Shown here: positions 1 through 11,101 of the stretch, piece by piece
Layout of the letters: each line of letters opens with the position of its first letter
Numbering within the stretch: position 1 is the first letter of the stretch
Assembly (NCBI GenBank): GCA_964016885.1
Contig: OZ024747.1
Coordinates: 2,857,360 to 2,921,359, forward strand
Direction of reading: 5' to 3'
Length of the DNA stretch: 64,000 bases
Source: Eledone cirrhosa
Lineage: Eukaryota; Mollusca; Cephalopoda; Octopoda; Eledonidae
The notes under the pieces: model-generated
Seen by the model: the letters and a program-made list of their open reading frames with translations, nothing else
What the model was told of the DNA's origin: nothing
The model's database searches: none
Position numbers and translations under genes: made by a program

Positions 1-2457
1 CTATCAAGCAGAAATAGAGAGCAGATTTCAATATACTAATCGAAAATATATATTATATTATAAGCAGAGATAACAATAATAATGATAATAAGTAATAATA
101 TAAAAATATAGAATAGAAAACTAAAAAAGAATATTACGAAAGAATATTACATAATAAAAATATTGCATATTAAAAATACTATGTTTTAAAATTATTACGT
201 ATTAAAACTTTACATATAAAAATATTAAAAATAAAAATAAAATAAAATAAAAAATAAAAAATAAAAATATAAAAATATTATAGAATACTACAATACTAAA
301 AGAATAAAAATAAAAATAAAAATAAAAATAAAAATAAAAAATAAACCACAAAGAACAACCCTTCAAGGTTAATTGACAATATATTGCCAAGTTCACTACA
401 AGACAAAGCCAAAAATTATCTATCAAATCACATCTAGCAAGGAATATCGCAAAAAAAAAAAAAAAAAAAAAAAAAAAGGTTATGATGTCCAATAATGTCT
501 ACATATGTTCCTATATTTAATATATAAGTTTATCAAGTGTAAGGTTAATTCATAAAATTTGGAGCATCGGCTTTTAGGGTAGCTTAATTTTTCATGAGGA
601 ATGTTTAGATAAAAATAAAAATAAAAAATAAAAATAAAAATAAATACAATAAAATAAACAGTAAAAAGAGGGAATCAAAGATTTAGGAATCAAAAGATTT
701 ATCGGCTAGTTCTCATATAAATATAAATCAAACTAAATATACTACATTTTAAATTTAAATTTATATTTAAACGTTGAGTTTAATCTATGTTTGCAACAAC
801 TGAATAAATTTGTCCGTAGGTTAAGGGAATTTTTAGATTTTAGTATAAAGAATATCTCCTCTGCGCAGAGGTCACATGTCTCAGAGGATGAATTAAAAGG
901 AATCCCTCTTGAGACTATATTCCAAGCCGTCGAATATCTAACGTTATCTAGCTTAAGTTGCCAGAGTACACCTGATAGTGCCGTTGAAGATTTTTTATTT
1001 GGATCTGTGAAAGAATTCTTGTGGTTATTATAGCGAAGTTTAAATTCCGTCGATGTGGAACCGACGTAGTTAAAAGAATTAGAGTCAGTATTAACATTAC
1101 AATTGTATACTATATTTTTAACTAAGCAGTTGTTATTTAACGGACATTTAGATCTATCTCTACAGTTGCATTTGTTAACTTGTATATTATTTATGCTATT
1201 ATCAGTAGTTTTTAAGTTCCTATTATTTATTCTATTAATATTTTGTGCTAAATTTTTGGTGGATGAATAGGTTAATTTAATTGTATGCCTATTGAAGATT
1301 GAGTGGTACCTATGTGTTCTAGGGAAGCGATTATCAAGAGCTTTGAAAAATAATTTAGCGATGTGGGTTTTAATGTTTAGTGAGAAAGGGGGGGCAAACC
1401 AAATTATGTTCCTAGTTCTATTTCTTTTTTGTCCTTTGGAATTATTGTAATGCTTTCTATTATAGTTGTTAATGTTGTTGCCATAATTAAAAAAGTTGTT
1501 ACTTTGTTTAGTTTGTTTATCATTATCTATGTACACAATCTTATCAGCATACCCTGCCCTAGCTAGTGCATCATTATAGTATTGGGCCTTTTCGTCAAAA
1601 ATCTTTCTATTCGACGAGATCCTAGAGATACGCTTTTGGACTGAGTTTACTATAGTGTTTTTGACAGATCTGGGGTGGTTAGAGTCAAAGTTGACATAGT
1701 TTAAGTTTTCATTCAACTTGTGAAAAGGATAGTGGAGACATGTGTTGAGATTTAATGTTATATCTAGGAAATTGACTATTCTATGGTTGTTCTCAATTTC
1801 TATTTTAAGGTTAAAGTAATTAAAAAATTTTGTAATTTGTTTACATTTTCTATTTAGTTCAGGGTTATTATTATTAATGAGTAAAAGCATGTCATCCCTA
1901 TATAAACCTCCGGTAGTACCAGGTATTTTCCTATGTAGCGAATTGATTAAAAATAAGCCCACAAGGTCAGTTACTTGAGCTGAGTCGGAAGATCCCATAG
2001 TTATGTCAAAATTGCTATCTCTATCTGCTCTGGTCCATAATTTGTCATCAAATTCTATCAAAGTTTTCCTAGCCGATAATATAATATGCATTTCTTTGCT
2101 AGTTAGGTCCGTATGTTTGAATGCGTAATTTAGTGCCTTATTTAGTAGACTAGGGGTAATAGAAGAATAATAGTTAGCTATATCAAGTTGAATAAACCTA
2201 TTATTATTGTCATATTTAATTTGCCTAAACCACTCAACAACCTCTCCGGTTCCCTTCCACAAGCTCAGGTTAGATACATAATCCAAGTTCTTAATTTGCA
2301 GTATCACCCTGTCAAGAATGTTTTTGCTTAATTTGCCCAGGTCCGATTTTGAAGGTGCGATTAATCTAACTGGCAGGTCAATCTCAAAATTCCTCTTGTG
2401 GTCCTTCATATTGATCTTCGGTTTCCTGGGCACAAAAGGTTGTGTTCTGTTCTCAAT
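1..2457 (-). mobile_element. Penelope-like retroelement, 5'-truncated copy 1
   Basis: Read on the minus strand, the element starts abruptly inside the reverse transcriptase at 2457, runs through RT and a C-terminal GIY-YIG endonuclease to a stop at 742-744, then has about 740 bp of AT-rich 3' untranslated sequence with A-rich (AAAAT)n-like tracts and an A run. Penelope-like elements are known for RT plus GIY-YIG domains, 5' truncation and tandem or inverted partial copies. The N-terminal part before the RT fingers is missing. The 3' end may lie outside the window. Confidence 0.85.
742..2433 (-). pseudogene. Reverse transcriptase / GIY-YIG endonuclease, N-terminus missing
   Basis: The frame is open for 563 codons. 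Numbering is from a GTG at 2433, which is only where the open frame can be counted from; the real start is lost and the frame runs a few codons further upstream. RT motifs are visible: FIQLDIANYYSSI with catalytic Asp84, TMGSSDSAQVTDLVGL (145-160) and the YRDD box (Tyr178-Asp181). A basic linker (about 325-345) leads to a Cys cluster CNCRDRSKCP-x5-C (422, 424, 430, 436), then a GIY-YIG-type nuclease: VY at 442-443, YVGS at 457-460, Arg468 and His471 in LRYNNH, and CDLCAEE at 520-526. The C-terminus has CCKHR (546-550). In Penelope-like elements this protein copies its RNA at a nicked target. The frame has no internal stop, so the copy looks young although 5'-truncated. The alternative label is simply an RT-GIY-YIG protein of unknown clade. 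Confidence 0.88.
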
Positions 2458-2957
2458 ATATTAATAGAATAAATAATAGGAACTTAAAAACTACTGATAA
2501 TAGCATAAATAATATACAAGTTAACAAATGCAACTGTAGAGATAGATCTAAATGTCCGTTAAATAACAACTGCTTAGTTAAAAATATAGTATACAATTGT
2601 AATGTTAATACTGACTCTAATTCTTTTAACTACGTCGGTTCCACATCGACGGAATTTAAACTTCGCTATAATAACCACAAGAATTCTTTCACAGATCCAA
2701 ATAAAAAATCTTCAACGGCACTATCAGGTGTACTCTGGCAACTTAAGCTAGATAACGTTAGATATTCGACGGCTTGGAATATAGTCTCAAGAGGGATTCC
2801 TTTTAATTCATCCTCTGAGACATGTGACCTCTGCGCAGAGGAGATATTCTTTATACTAAAATCTAAAAATTCCCTTAACCTACGGACAAATTTATTCAGT
2901 TGTTGCAAACATAGATTAAACTCAACGTTTAAATATAAATTTAAATTTAAAATGTAG
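2458..2957 (+). pseudogene. GIY-YIG endonuclease fragment of Penelope-like element
   Basis: The reading frame encodes the last about 165 residues of the RT-GIY-YIG protein: the Cys cluster CNCRDRSKCP, YVGST, LRYNNH, CDLCAEE and CCKHR, ending at the TAG at 2955-2957. A few codons upstream of 2458 are open but belong to the junction or spacer, not to the family. No RT domain remains, so it cannot retrotranspose autonomously. Whether the isolated nuclease domain could be expressed is unknown; I see no promoter. Confidence 0.85.
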
Positions 2958-3698
2958 TATATTTAGTTTGATTTATATTTATATGAGAACTAGCCGATAA
3001 ATCTTTTGATTCCTAAATCTTTGATTCCCTCTTTTTACTGTTTATTTTATTGTATTTATTTTTATTTTTATTTTTTATTTTTATTTTTATCTAAACATTC
3101 CTCATGAAAAATTAAGCTACCCTAAAAGCCGATGCTCCAAATTTTATGAATTAACCTTACACTTGATAAACTTATATATTAAATATAGGAACATATGTAG
3201 ACATTATTGGACATCATAACCTTTTTTTTTTTTTTTTTTTTTTTTTTTGCGATATTCCTTGCTAGATGTGATTTGATAGATAATTTTTGGCTTTGTCTTG
3301 TAGTGAACTTGGCAATATATTGTCAATTAACCTTGAAGGGTTGTTCTTTGTGGTTTATTTTTTATTTTTATTTTTATTTTTATTTTTATTTTTATTCTTT
3401 TAGTATTGTAGTATTCTATAATATTTTTATATTTTTATTTTTTATTTTTTATTTTATTTTATTTTTATTTTTAATATTTTTATATGTAAAGTTTTAATAC
3501 GTAATAATTTTAAAACATAGTATTTTTAATATGCAATATTTTTATTATGTAATATTCTTTCGTAATATTCTTTTTTAGTTTTCTATTCTATATTTTTATA
3601 TTATTACTTATTATCATTATTATTGTTATCTCTGCTTATAATATAATATATATTTTCGATTAGTATATTGAAATCTGCTCTCTATTTCTGCTTGATAG
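2458..3698 (+). mobile_element. Penelope-like retroelement, 5'-truncated copy 2 (inverted)
   Basis: This second copy is oriented opposite to copy 1 and truncated further downstream, inside the linker before the Cys cluster. It keeps only the endonuclease part of the ORF plus the 3' untranslated region, and it matches copy 1 base for base over its whole length as far as I can read. The two copies face each other head-to-head (5' truncated ends adjoining). After 3698 the sequence continues as unrelated AT-rich DNA. Confidence 0.85.
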
Positions 3699-4041
3699 AT
3701 AATCTTGTAGAGTAATCGCAAGAATAATAATACGCTCAAATGTTTATACCACATTGAGAATGTTTTCCGGTAACTTTGAATTTGCGGAGTGAATCAGTTG
3801 GATTCACATAGACATATGAATTTTTTAAAAAACTAAACATAAGATAATGAATTTTCACGCATTGTGAATACTTGTTTCATTCAGGAATACTGATATTTAC
3901 AATATAGTGTAAGTTTTATAAATACTAATACATTAAAACATAGGGTTTTCTACGCCTCGAATATGTCTGGCTATTTTTAAATTTTTCTCTCTCTATATCT
4001 CTCTATATCTCTCTATATCTCCCTTACATTAATACTTGAGC

Positions 4042-4076
<35 letters not shown>

Positions 4077-4395
4077 ATGCATCATTGATACACTTACTCA
4101 AAATGACCTCCCACTACCTAATTTTTCTATATCTATATTTATATATGTATCTATCTCTATTTCCTCTCTCTATATATATATATATATCTCTTTCGGTCTC
4201 TTTACATGAAGCTCTTCGCTTTATCTATTTTTCCATCTCTCTATTTTGTCCCATGCATTTCTTCTTTTTCTTCTTTTTCTTCCTTTTCTTCGTTTCGTCT
4301 TTCTTTCTTTCTTATTTCCCTCTTTTCTCTCTCTCTTTCTTTCTCTCTGTATTTTCACTGCTAGAGTGAACCTCTTCAAATGAAGTTGATGTTTA
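3699..4395. other. AT-rich DNA with short tetranucleotide and pyrimidine repeats
   Basis: No gene seen. It contains 'ctctctatat' repeats near 3987-4020, an (AAAT)n tract at about 4043-4078 and a pyrimidine-rich stretch at 4120-4350 (T/C-rich, 'ttcttttt' units). The open frames here are low-complexity Phe/Leu/Ser runs and are not credible proteins. Confidence 0.7.
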
Positions 4396-4541
4396 TTACG
4401 GTATGTCGAATATATTTATCTATAAAACTGTTTATATTGTATTTTGTCTGATGAAGGCATAGCATATTGTTAATATGATATCCCCGAAATATATATAATG
4501 AAATAAATATGGTTTTATAAATATAGTTTTCCATTTATTTA
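4396..4541 (+). repeat. Dispersed repeat family G, copy 1, with (TA)n tail
   Basis: This segment matches 53445-53580: 'gtatgtc...ataaaac', then 'ctgatgaa', then 'gaaatat.tataat', then 'aaataaatatggttttataa', and both copies run into a long (TA)n tract. The shared AATAAA just before the AT tail suggests the 3' end of a retroelement. Confidence 0.6.
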
Positions 4542-4543
4542 AT

Positions 4544-4544
<1 letters not shown>

Positions 4545-4590
<46 letters not shown>
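4545..4590. repeat. (TA)n microsatellite
   Basis: About 20 uninterrupted TA units directly after repeat family G. Confidence 0.9.
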
Positions 4591-4591
<1 letters not shown>

Positions 4592-4779
4592 CATATATAT
4601 ATGTGAAAGAGAAAGTATTGAGTCATGATAACTGAACATTTTGCTACAAATAACAGTTTCCAGCTTTGAAATTCTTCTCTGATCTCCTCAACTAATGTAA
4701 AGATTTTACTTAACGGCTGCCAAATAATGTATGCAAAGTAAAAAGAATGCCAAACAATAGTTTCTTTTAGCTTTCAAAT

Positions 4780-4922
4780 ATATATTATGTATGTATGTAT
4801 ATATGTATTATGTATGTATTATGTATATATGTATGTGTGAATGTCTGTATTATGTATGTACGTATGTATTATGTATGTATGTATATATGTATTATGTATG
4901 CATGCATGTATGTATGTATAAA
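4780..4922. repeat. Imperfect (TATG)n microsatellite
   Basis: Interleaved 'tatgtatgtat' and 'tatgtattatg' units. The Met/Tyr/Cys/Val-rich open frame across it is an artefact of the repeat. Confidence 0.85.
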
Positions 4923-5319
4923 GTACTTACTAGAAGATTTGTAAGATGTATATATACTTACGCAGTATTTATATGGTTTTGCAGTATGAAATTTTGTCAT
5001 AGCAAAAATAAGTATATGTTGTATGTTTTGTAGGAGTAGAAGAATCTTTCTTCCTTCATACAAACAATCTATAATAAGATCTTTCTTCCCTTTGAATAAA
5101 TTTTAATATTCAGCTAAAGAAAACCTGCTCTCCGAATACACAGACATTGCCAAATTTAATAAATATAAAGTAGTAATACTAATAAAAGAGACATAATTTT
5201 CTGATGTGATCTCGGAAAAATAACACAAGAGGATAGTCAGGAGAGATGTTGGTCAATGAAGATGGAAGTTATAGAATTTGAATCAGAATGAAAACTTAGA
5301 AAAAAAGAAGTCTTACAAA

Positions 5320-5445
5320 AGAACAACATTAGTTATGGTGTTGGATTAACATTCATAATATTGTAGGTTCAATTTCTAACCTAGGAAGTGTATTTTTTCT
5401 TGAATAAGACATTTTATTTCATGCTGTTTCTCATGATAGTACTGC
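5320..5445 (+). mobile_element. Degraded tRNA-derived SINE, family B
   Basis: A tRNA-like head ('gttatggtgttggatt', then B-box-like 'aggttcaatttctaacc') is followed by 'cttgaataagacattttatt' and 'catgctgtttctc', the same body as the fuller copies at 24486-24772 and 58447-58735. The 3' half is lost or diverged. Confidence 0.5.
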
Positions 5446-5567
5446 ATCCTATAATTAAAATAGCTGAGAAGTTTCCTATTACCCTATTAAATGTAACTTT
5501 ATAAGAGGCCAGAGAAACCTGTATAAGTGGATATGTACCAAGTGTTAATTTCAGTTTTTTATATTTC

Positions 5568-5601
<34 letters not shown>

Positions 5602-5602
5602 A
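5568..5602. repeat. (TA)n(TG)n microsatellite
   Basis: A short (TA)n run continues into (TG)n. A related 'gtaaaaggtaaa' motif follows, as beside repeat family F. Confidence 0.8.
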
Positions 5603-5639
5603 AAAGGTAAATGGAAGCCCAATTGAAATGACTGTATAT

Positions 5640-6507
5640 ATTTTATAAATACATAATAATACTAATCCTTATTGAATTTTGAATTATATATATATATATA
5701 TTTATTGTTATACTTAGGGAGGGTCATATTGTAATAATATTGCCAGAAACAATAACAGAACACACTCACTGTTTGGTTGGTTTTCGCTTCTGTATCTTTT
5801 ATATCTCCATAGTTAATTTATTTGGCAATCAACATTTATCATTGATTGACCAACTTTAAAAATACAGATATAAATTTATATATATAGTCTATCAAAGTTC
5901 TTTATATTTATTATATATTTATTTATATATATATATATATTCAATTGACGGTAGCATTAAGACAGTATTTAAGCATAGTGGAGATATATATGAAAACATA
6001 TAAACATATATATTAAGATTTTGTACAATAAACATATGAGTAACCGCGATACCAAAGTAAAATATGTTTTCATAACAAAACAAAAAAATATATATATTTT
6101 TCTCTATTTTCCTCTTTGAATATATCACAGAGCTGCTAGTATATTATAAGAATATCAGACAGCACTGTTTTAAGATTTGTTAATCTTTCATGAGTGATAT
6201 TCACCTAAAACTGACATGAAATAGACTTGAGTCTATATAGAATATGGCATGATGTAAATGGATTTTGTAAATGTTATATAGCAGATTCTTTCAGCATGTA
6301 ACAATGTAAGGCAATAGGATTTAAAGTGACAACAGTGTGAAAGTAGGGTGAGGGAAGATAAGGAAGAGATTGAAGTTAATATTAGTGTTTTATCATAATC
6401 ATCGGTTTTACATCAACTTTTCCATACTTTTTGAGACAATGTTTTATAACCAGATGCTTTTCCTAACATCAACTCTTTTAGATGCTTATTATGACACAGA
6501 GAGTTTT
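5640..6507. other. AT-rich intergenic or intronic DNA
   Basis: No gene, RNA or repeat boundary recognised apart from short (TA)n runs near 5688-5701 and 5924-5940. Confidence 0.6.
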
Positions 6508-6570
6508 GAAGTCGTGTATATCTAGTTTAAAATATGTACACCATATTTTAAACCAGATATACACGGCTTC
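6508..6570. repeat. Hairpin, 29-nt arms, 5-nt loop
   Basis: 6508-6536 is the inverted complement of 6542-6570 with two mismatches. The core is 'gtatatctagtttaaaatatg' shortened around a 'tacac' loop. It is isolated, with no associated ORF. Confidence 0.85.
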
Positions 6571-8157
6571 CAAACTCAAGCTAATGAGAGAGTTATATGT
6601 AGTTCAACCTCCTTCAAACCCAACCCTATCATCTTAAAAGAAAATTGAAAAGCACATTAAATAATTTAGTTATGATACACTATTCCTGAAAATATGATGG
6701 GGTGGTCATGACTGGCTGCCTTTGATCATGGGTCTGTTTGATCAGGAACTAAACACCAACAATATAGTTTGAATATTTTTTATTCCATACTCTAGTCCCA
6801 ATACTTTCAATAGAAGACAACTACCCTCCACACGCATACATTAATTATATCACAAATTCTAGGACTATACTGAAAGACTAACATTTCTTTTTTGCTGTGA
6901 ATGTTTTTATTAGGTTTGTAGTAGTTGCTTTAATATTTCATTTATTTGTTTTTTAAATCATTATAGTTGAGTTGCTAGGATGCCAAACAAAACACAACAT
7001 TGTACCCCAAAACAATTAAAACTTAATATCTTTGCCACAGTCTTCCTAAAGAAAAGTTTCCATGGTTGAATGTTTTGCCTCCAATGCAGACATTATTCAG
7101 ACTTATTAATCGATCCTACCCATGCTTTTTCAAACCAGAAGCAGGTATAAAATGAAAACAAAGATAATAGAAAAAAAATATTATTAATAATAATTTCTCA
7201 TTATATAAAAAGAACTAAATAAAATACAAGTTTTGCTATGAAATTCCTCTTATAAGTGAGGTCATTTCCATTATCTCTGAAGGCGCTACATGAAAGTGAA
7301 TATTTTTATTGATTTAGTAAATTCATTGTAATACTGTTCAGATACGGTATTGTTATTTATGCACTGAAACGTTTGGGTCATATAAGGGTTATTCAATATA
7401 CAAAATCTTACCATATATTTCCTATTAAAGAACAATAAAGAAAACCACTTAACTATATTATATTCTGGCAAGTGTTATTTAAAAGATTATAATAATTTTC
7501 CCTATGTTAACGTCAGTTTTATGACAGATATAAATATATTTGGCAAAAGACATTACAATGGAATGCTCAGCTGGTAAAATTTGACAAGCAGGACTTTTTT
7601 ATGCAGCATCACATTGGCAGGGAGAAACTACCTCTGAAACCACTGAGATGGAAATAACAGAAGACTAAAAACACAAAGCTGCATCACTTGGTGAATTTAA
7701 ATTAGAAACATTATAGTAATCTATTCAAGTAGTGGATTATATAGCAGAACAAGCAGGAGTAATGAGATTTTCACTAGACTCATCAGTCATCTTAATAAAC
7801 CAATGGAATTAAAGTAGCTTCTAAAACTACTTATTGATATAAAAAAAATTTTTCTATTAAAAAATAAATTACTACAGATATAAACCTATATAAGAAAGTC
7901 TATTACAAAATAACAAATATAATGAAATCATTAAAAACTAATTAATATTACCATAGATTGTTTTTTTTCCTTCTTTCAATCTTTTTTGTTTTCCGTATGA
8001 GACTGGGTTGGATGTTTCTGCAAATATATATATTTACAAACATTGTTGTAAGCTCATTATAATGCCAGATACTCAAGTAATCAACTAACTTCAGTAAACT
8101 ATGTAATGGCTCTTATATTATAAAAGGCAACATATATTTATGGGAACCTATGTTTCA
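6571..8157. other. AT-rich DNA without recognised features
   Basis: Scanned on both strands; no exon with splice sites, no RNA gene and no clear repeat copy. The 61-codon open frame on the minus strand at 7286-7471 is within chance expectation for this base composition. Confidence 0.55.
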
Positions 8158-8197
8158 ACATCATCATCATCATTGTTATTTCCAAAGACCAGCTTAA

Positions 8198-8805
8198 TAA
8201 TGGTTTCTGGTTTAGGCACAAGGCCACCGATTTTGGGGGAGGGGAAAGTCGATTAAATCGACCCCAGTTCATTACTTGTACTTTATATTATTGATCACAT
8301 AAGAAGGAAAGGCAAAGCAAACCTCTACAGGATTTGAACTCAGAAGGTAACTCTATGCTGTGTGTGACACTCTATAGTGTGTGACACTCTACAGTGTGTG
8401 ACACTCTACAGTGTGTGACACTCTACAGTGTGTGACACTCTACAGTGTGTGACACTACAGTGTGTGACACTCTACAGTGTGTGACACTCTACAGTGTGTG
8501 ACACTCTACAGTGTGTGACACTCTACAGTGTGTGACACTCTACAGTGTGTGACACTCTACAGTGTGTGACACTCTACAGTGTGTGACGCTCTACAGTGTG
8601 TGACACTCTACAGTGTGTGACGCTCTACAGTGTGTGACACTCTACAGTGTGTGACACTCTACAGTGTGTGACACTCTACAGTGTGTAACACTCTACAGTG
8701 TGTGACACTCTACAGTGTGTGACACTCTACAGTGTGTGACACTCTACAGTGTGTGACACTCTACAGTGTGTGACACTCTACTTATACTGCCAATCCACTG
8801 CCCTA
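8198..8805 (-). mobile_element. tRNA-derived SINE (family A) interrupted by an internal minisatellite
   Basis: In minus orientation the 3' part ('taggcacaaggcca', a G-rich linker, 'cgattaaatcgacccca', then 'gatttgaactcag', the complement of the tRNA-like B box) runs to 8358. The 5' tRNA-like head resumes at 8782-8805 ('tactgccaatccactgccct'). The 17-bp array sits exactly where intact copies read 'gtccgaccctctaccgatac'. Family A is a Pol III SINE with A and B boxes in its head, copied in trans by a LINE. Confidence 0.85.
8359..8781. repeat. 17-bp minisatellite, about 25 units
   Basis: The unit is 'tgtgtgacactctacag', nearly perfect, with a few variants (a 'gacgctc' substitution, one 'gtgtaac', one unit shortened near 8450). 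The last unit flows directly into the SINE head, which shows that the unit is the SINE's own A-box-proximal segment amplified. Confidence 0.95.
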
Positions 8806-9181
8806 GACCAACTCAAGAATGAAAACTATATTTATTTTCCTCAATAGATTTGATTATTTAGAAAATTATAGCTATGTATTTTGTATATGTTCACAATTGG
8901 GTTAAAGAGAGATAAAAGAAAACAACAACAACAGTAACAACACCAACATGAGGAATATTAGGCAAATTTGTAAATATTTAATTAGTTCTTTTACTGTTTT
9001 ACTGGTTTAGTCATTAGACTGCAGCTATGTTGTGACACTGTTATGATTTAGTCCATCATATCAACCCTAGTACTTCTTTAGATATGGTACATATTTTATC
9101 AAGATCATTTTATCAAACTGCTAAGTTATAGGACATAAACCATAAACACAGACACACATGTAAACATAGAAATATAATATA

Positions 9182-9380
9182 TATCATCATCATTGTTTTA
9201 TGTTTATTTTCGATATTTGCATAGGTTAGATGGATTGTTATGCACTGACGCTAGACACACAGGTCAGACGACTGTGTCTTGCTCATATGTTCCATTTGGG
9301 CATGGTTTCTACAGCTGTACACCCATCCTAATGCCAACCACTTCACAACATGTAGCAGGTTTCTTTTCTTATGGCACCAT
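9182..9380 (-). repeat. (GATG)-tailed dispersed repeat, minus copy
   Basis: It begins with 'catcatcat' and contains 'catggtttctacagctg' and 'cacccatcctaatgccaacca', the complement of the 'ttggtgttaggaagggcatccagctgtagaaacc' type body seen on the plus strand at 31370-31590 (split here for length). The 66-codon open frame inside is not a gene. Confidence 0.6.
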
Positions 9381-10130
9381 CACTACTACCTGACAGTGTA
9401 GATTGAGTGTTTTATTCCTGGCTCCAGCACTACCACTTTTTTTTTATTAAAATATTAATTATTTTGCTATACTAAGATAGTAACTTAATATAAGCTACTG
9501 ATATTATATATAGCACTGATTTTAATTTAAATAGGAACCATTTAAAATGGCTGTCTTAGTTTCAGAGAACCAAAGGTAGTTTTGTTCAAGTCAGTATCAA
9601 AACTTTTAAAGCTGGTGGATCAATGTCTTAATTGGCCAGTTAGCCTGATCGAACAATTGGATAAACAGTTAAGGACCACTATGTATTACAAAGAAAACAA
9701 TTTAAAAAAAAACTTCATCTAAAAGCATGGCACCAGATAATAGACAAAGACTTTACTGAACGAACTCTTGTGTAAATAGAAACACAAAAATGAGGCTGGT
9801 AATTCAATCAATGCAGCCTACAATAACTAATCTATATTTGGTGTTCAAATGATGGATATTTTGAAGACAGGTTTTAACAACAAAACACAAACAGATACAT
9901 ATACACAGAAATACACATTCACACAAAGATCATATATTTTGACTGTCAGTTAACTTTAAAATAAATGTGATGTTAAATGCATTATTAATGCCTTTAAGAG
10001 AAATTATAGTTATTAACACAAGAAGCTAAGAGTTAACACATGAATTCTTATAAATAACTTTCCTAATGTTAGTCTGGGGCTATTTTTATAGCCACTTTTA
10101 TTGTTAAAATAAGATTATACATACATGCAT
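9381..10130. other. AT-rich DNA without recognised features
   Basis: No gene or clear repeat copy seen. Confidence 0.5.
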
Positions 10131-10131
10131 A

Positions 10132-10210
<79 letters not shown>

Positions 10211-10261
10211 ATATATATATATACATATATATATATGCATATATATATATATATATATATT

Positions 10262-10300
<39 letters not shown>
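10131..10300. repeat. Long (TA)n tract
   Basis: About 170 bp of TA with occasional AAA, CA and GC interruptions. Open frames of alternating Tyr-Ile are artefacts. Confidence 0.95.
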
Positions 10301-10302
<2 letters not shown>

Positions 10303-10507
10303 ATGCAAGATATTTTTCATCTTTCTGCTACCTTTGCTTTTTATAACAAATCATTATTTTCCGTTCTGTTTTCCAAGTTTGTAAGACTTAAATACTATTA
10401 AACAGGAGTCTATTCTAATTCTGACAGTCTAAAATAAACTTCCATAACTATTGAAGCATTTCTTATTTAAACCTAATCCATGTATTAACAATTTGAAACA
10501 TCTTAAT

Positions 10508-10690
10508 AGACAGCAATGGCTGTGTAGTTAAGAAGTTCACTTTGCAAGCATAAGGGTGCATATTTGTAAACACTGCATGGTACCAAGGATGAGTGTCTCC
10601 TACTATTGCCTCAGACAGACCAATGCCTTGTGAATTTGGAAGATTGAAATTGTATAGAAACCATTGTGTCTATCTATGTATCTATCTATC
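10508..10690 (+). mobile_element. tRNA-derived SINE, family C
   Basis: Head 'ggctgtgtagttaagaagtt', then 'gcatggtacc', 'gtgtctcctactattgcctc', 'gaccaatgccttgtgaattt' and 'agaaacc', ending in a (TCTA)n/(TA)n tail. This architecture matches a third SINE type in the window (compare 37140-37350 and 47560-47700). Confidence 0.65.
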
Positions 10691-10745
10691 TACATATATA
10701 TAAATATATATACACATATATATATATATACATTTATATATGTAT

Positions 10746-10815
10746 GTAAAAGGTAAACAGAAATAACAACACAATCAGTACAGTATATGGAAGGGATATA
10801 TTAGGTTAACGCTTG
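10746..10815 (-). repeat. Dispersed repeat family F, minus copy
   Basis: 'gtaaaaggtaaacagaaata', then 'caacacaatc.gtacagtat' and 'ggttaacgctt' are the complement of the plus copies at 26850-26980 and 53171-53283. It abuts (TA)n. Confidence 0.7.
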
Positions 10816-10844
10816 TTATATATATATATATATATATATATATA

Positions 10845-11012
10845 GGAACAAGTAAGACCCCGACGGCTGAGCTCAAGCCGTTTCGACGGCTAATTCAGTC
10901 CAGAATTAGCCTTCGGGGTCTTACTTGTTCCTATTACCCACTCTACTACCCTAAGTATTGAGTACTTTGGTGCGTTATGGTCCACCTGGTTCCTTACCAC
11001 ATTTCCTTCGTT
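10845..11012 (+). mobile_element. TA-flanked GC-rich hairpin element FB-C, copy 1
   Basis: Left arm 'ggaacaagtaagaccccgac' through 'ctcaagccgtttcgacggc'; the right arm ends 'cggggtcttacttgttcc' at 10931 but lacks about 24 internal bases. A conserved tail follows ('tattacccactctactaccc' to 'accacatttccttcg'), ending at (TA)n. The flanks on both sides are (TA)n. No ORF. Confidence 0.85.
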
Positions 11013-11101
11013 ATATATATATATATATATATATATAAGAATATTTCACTCTACATGGCTGAACACAATAAATGTAATCTGAGTTTTTCGAATATTAATA
11101 A

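Larger units (their letters stand above)
1..3698. repeat. Giant inverted repeat, 1241-bp arms, 1216-bp spacer
   Basis: Bases 1-1241 are the reverse complement of 2458-3698. Paired positions sum to 3699 throughout, including an A run of about 27 near 451-478 and its T mirror near 3222-3248, so I see no indel between the arms. The inner breakpoint is sharp: the arms diverge after 1241 and before 2458. The outer end coincides with the window start, so the true outer boundary is unknown. The arms carry the 3' part of a Penelope-like element. The spacer carries the rest of its reverse transcriptase. Confidence 0.95.

Noticed and set aside
202..492. 96-codon Phe-rich open frame in both arms of the large palindrome
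   Set aside because: Translation of the T-rich 3' untranslated region and homopolymer of the Penelope-like element.
8359..8781. Possible CRISPR array (regular 17-bp repeat)
   Set aside because: There are no unique spacers. Units are contiguous and nearly identical, and the array is embedded in a eukaryotic SINE.
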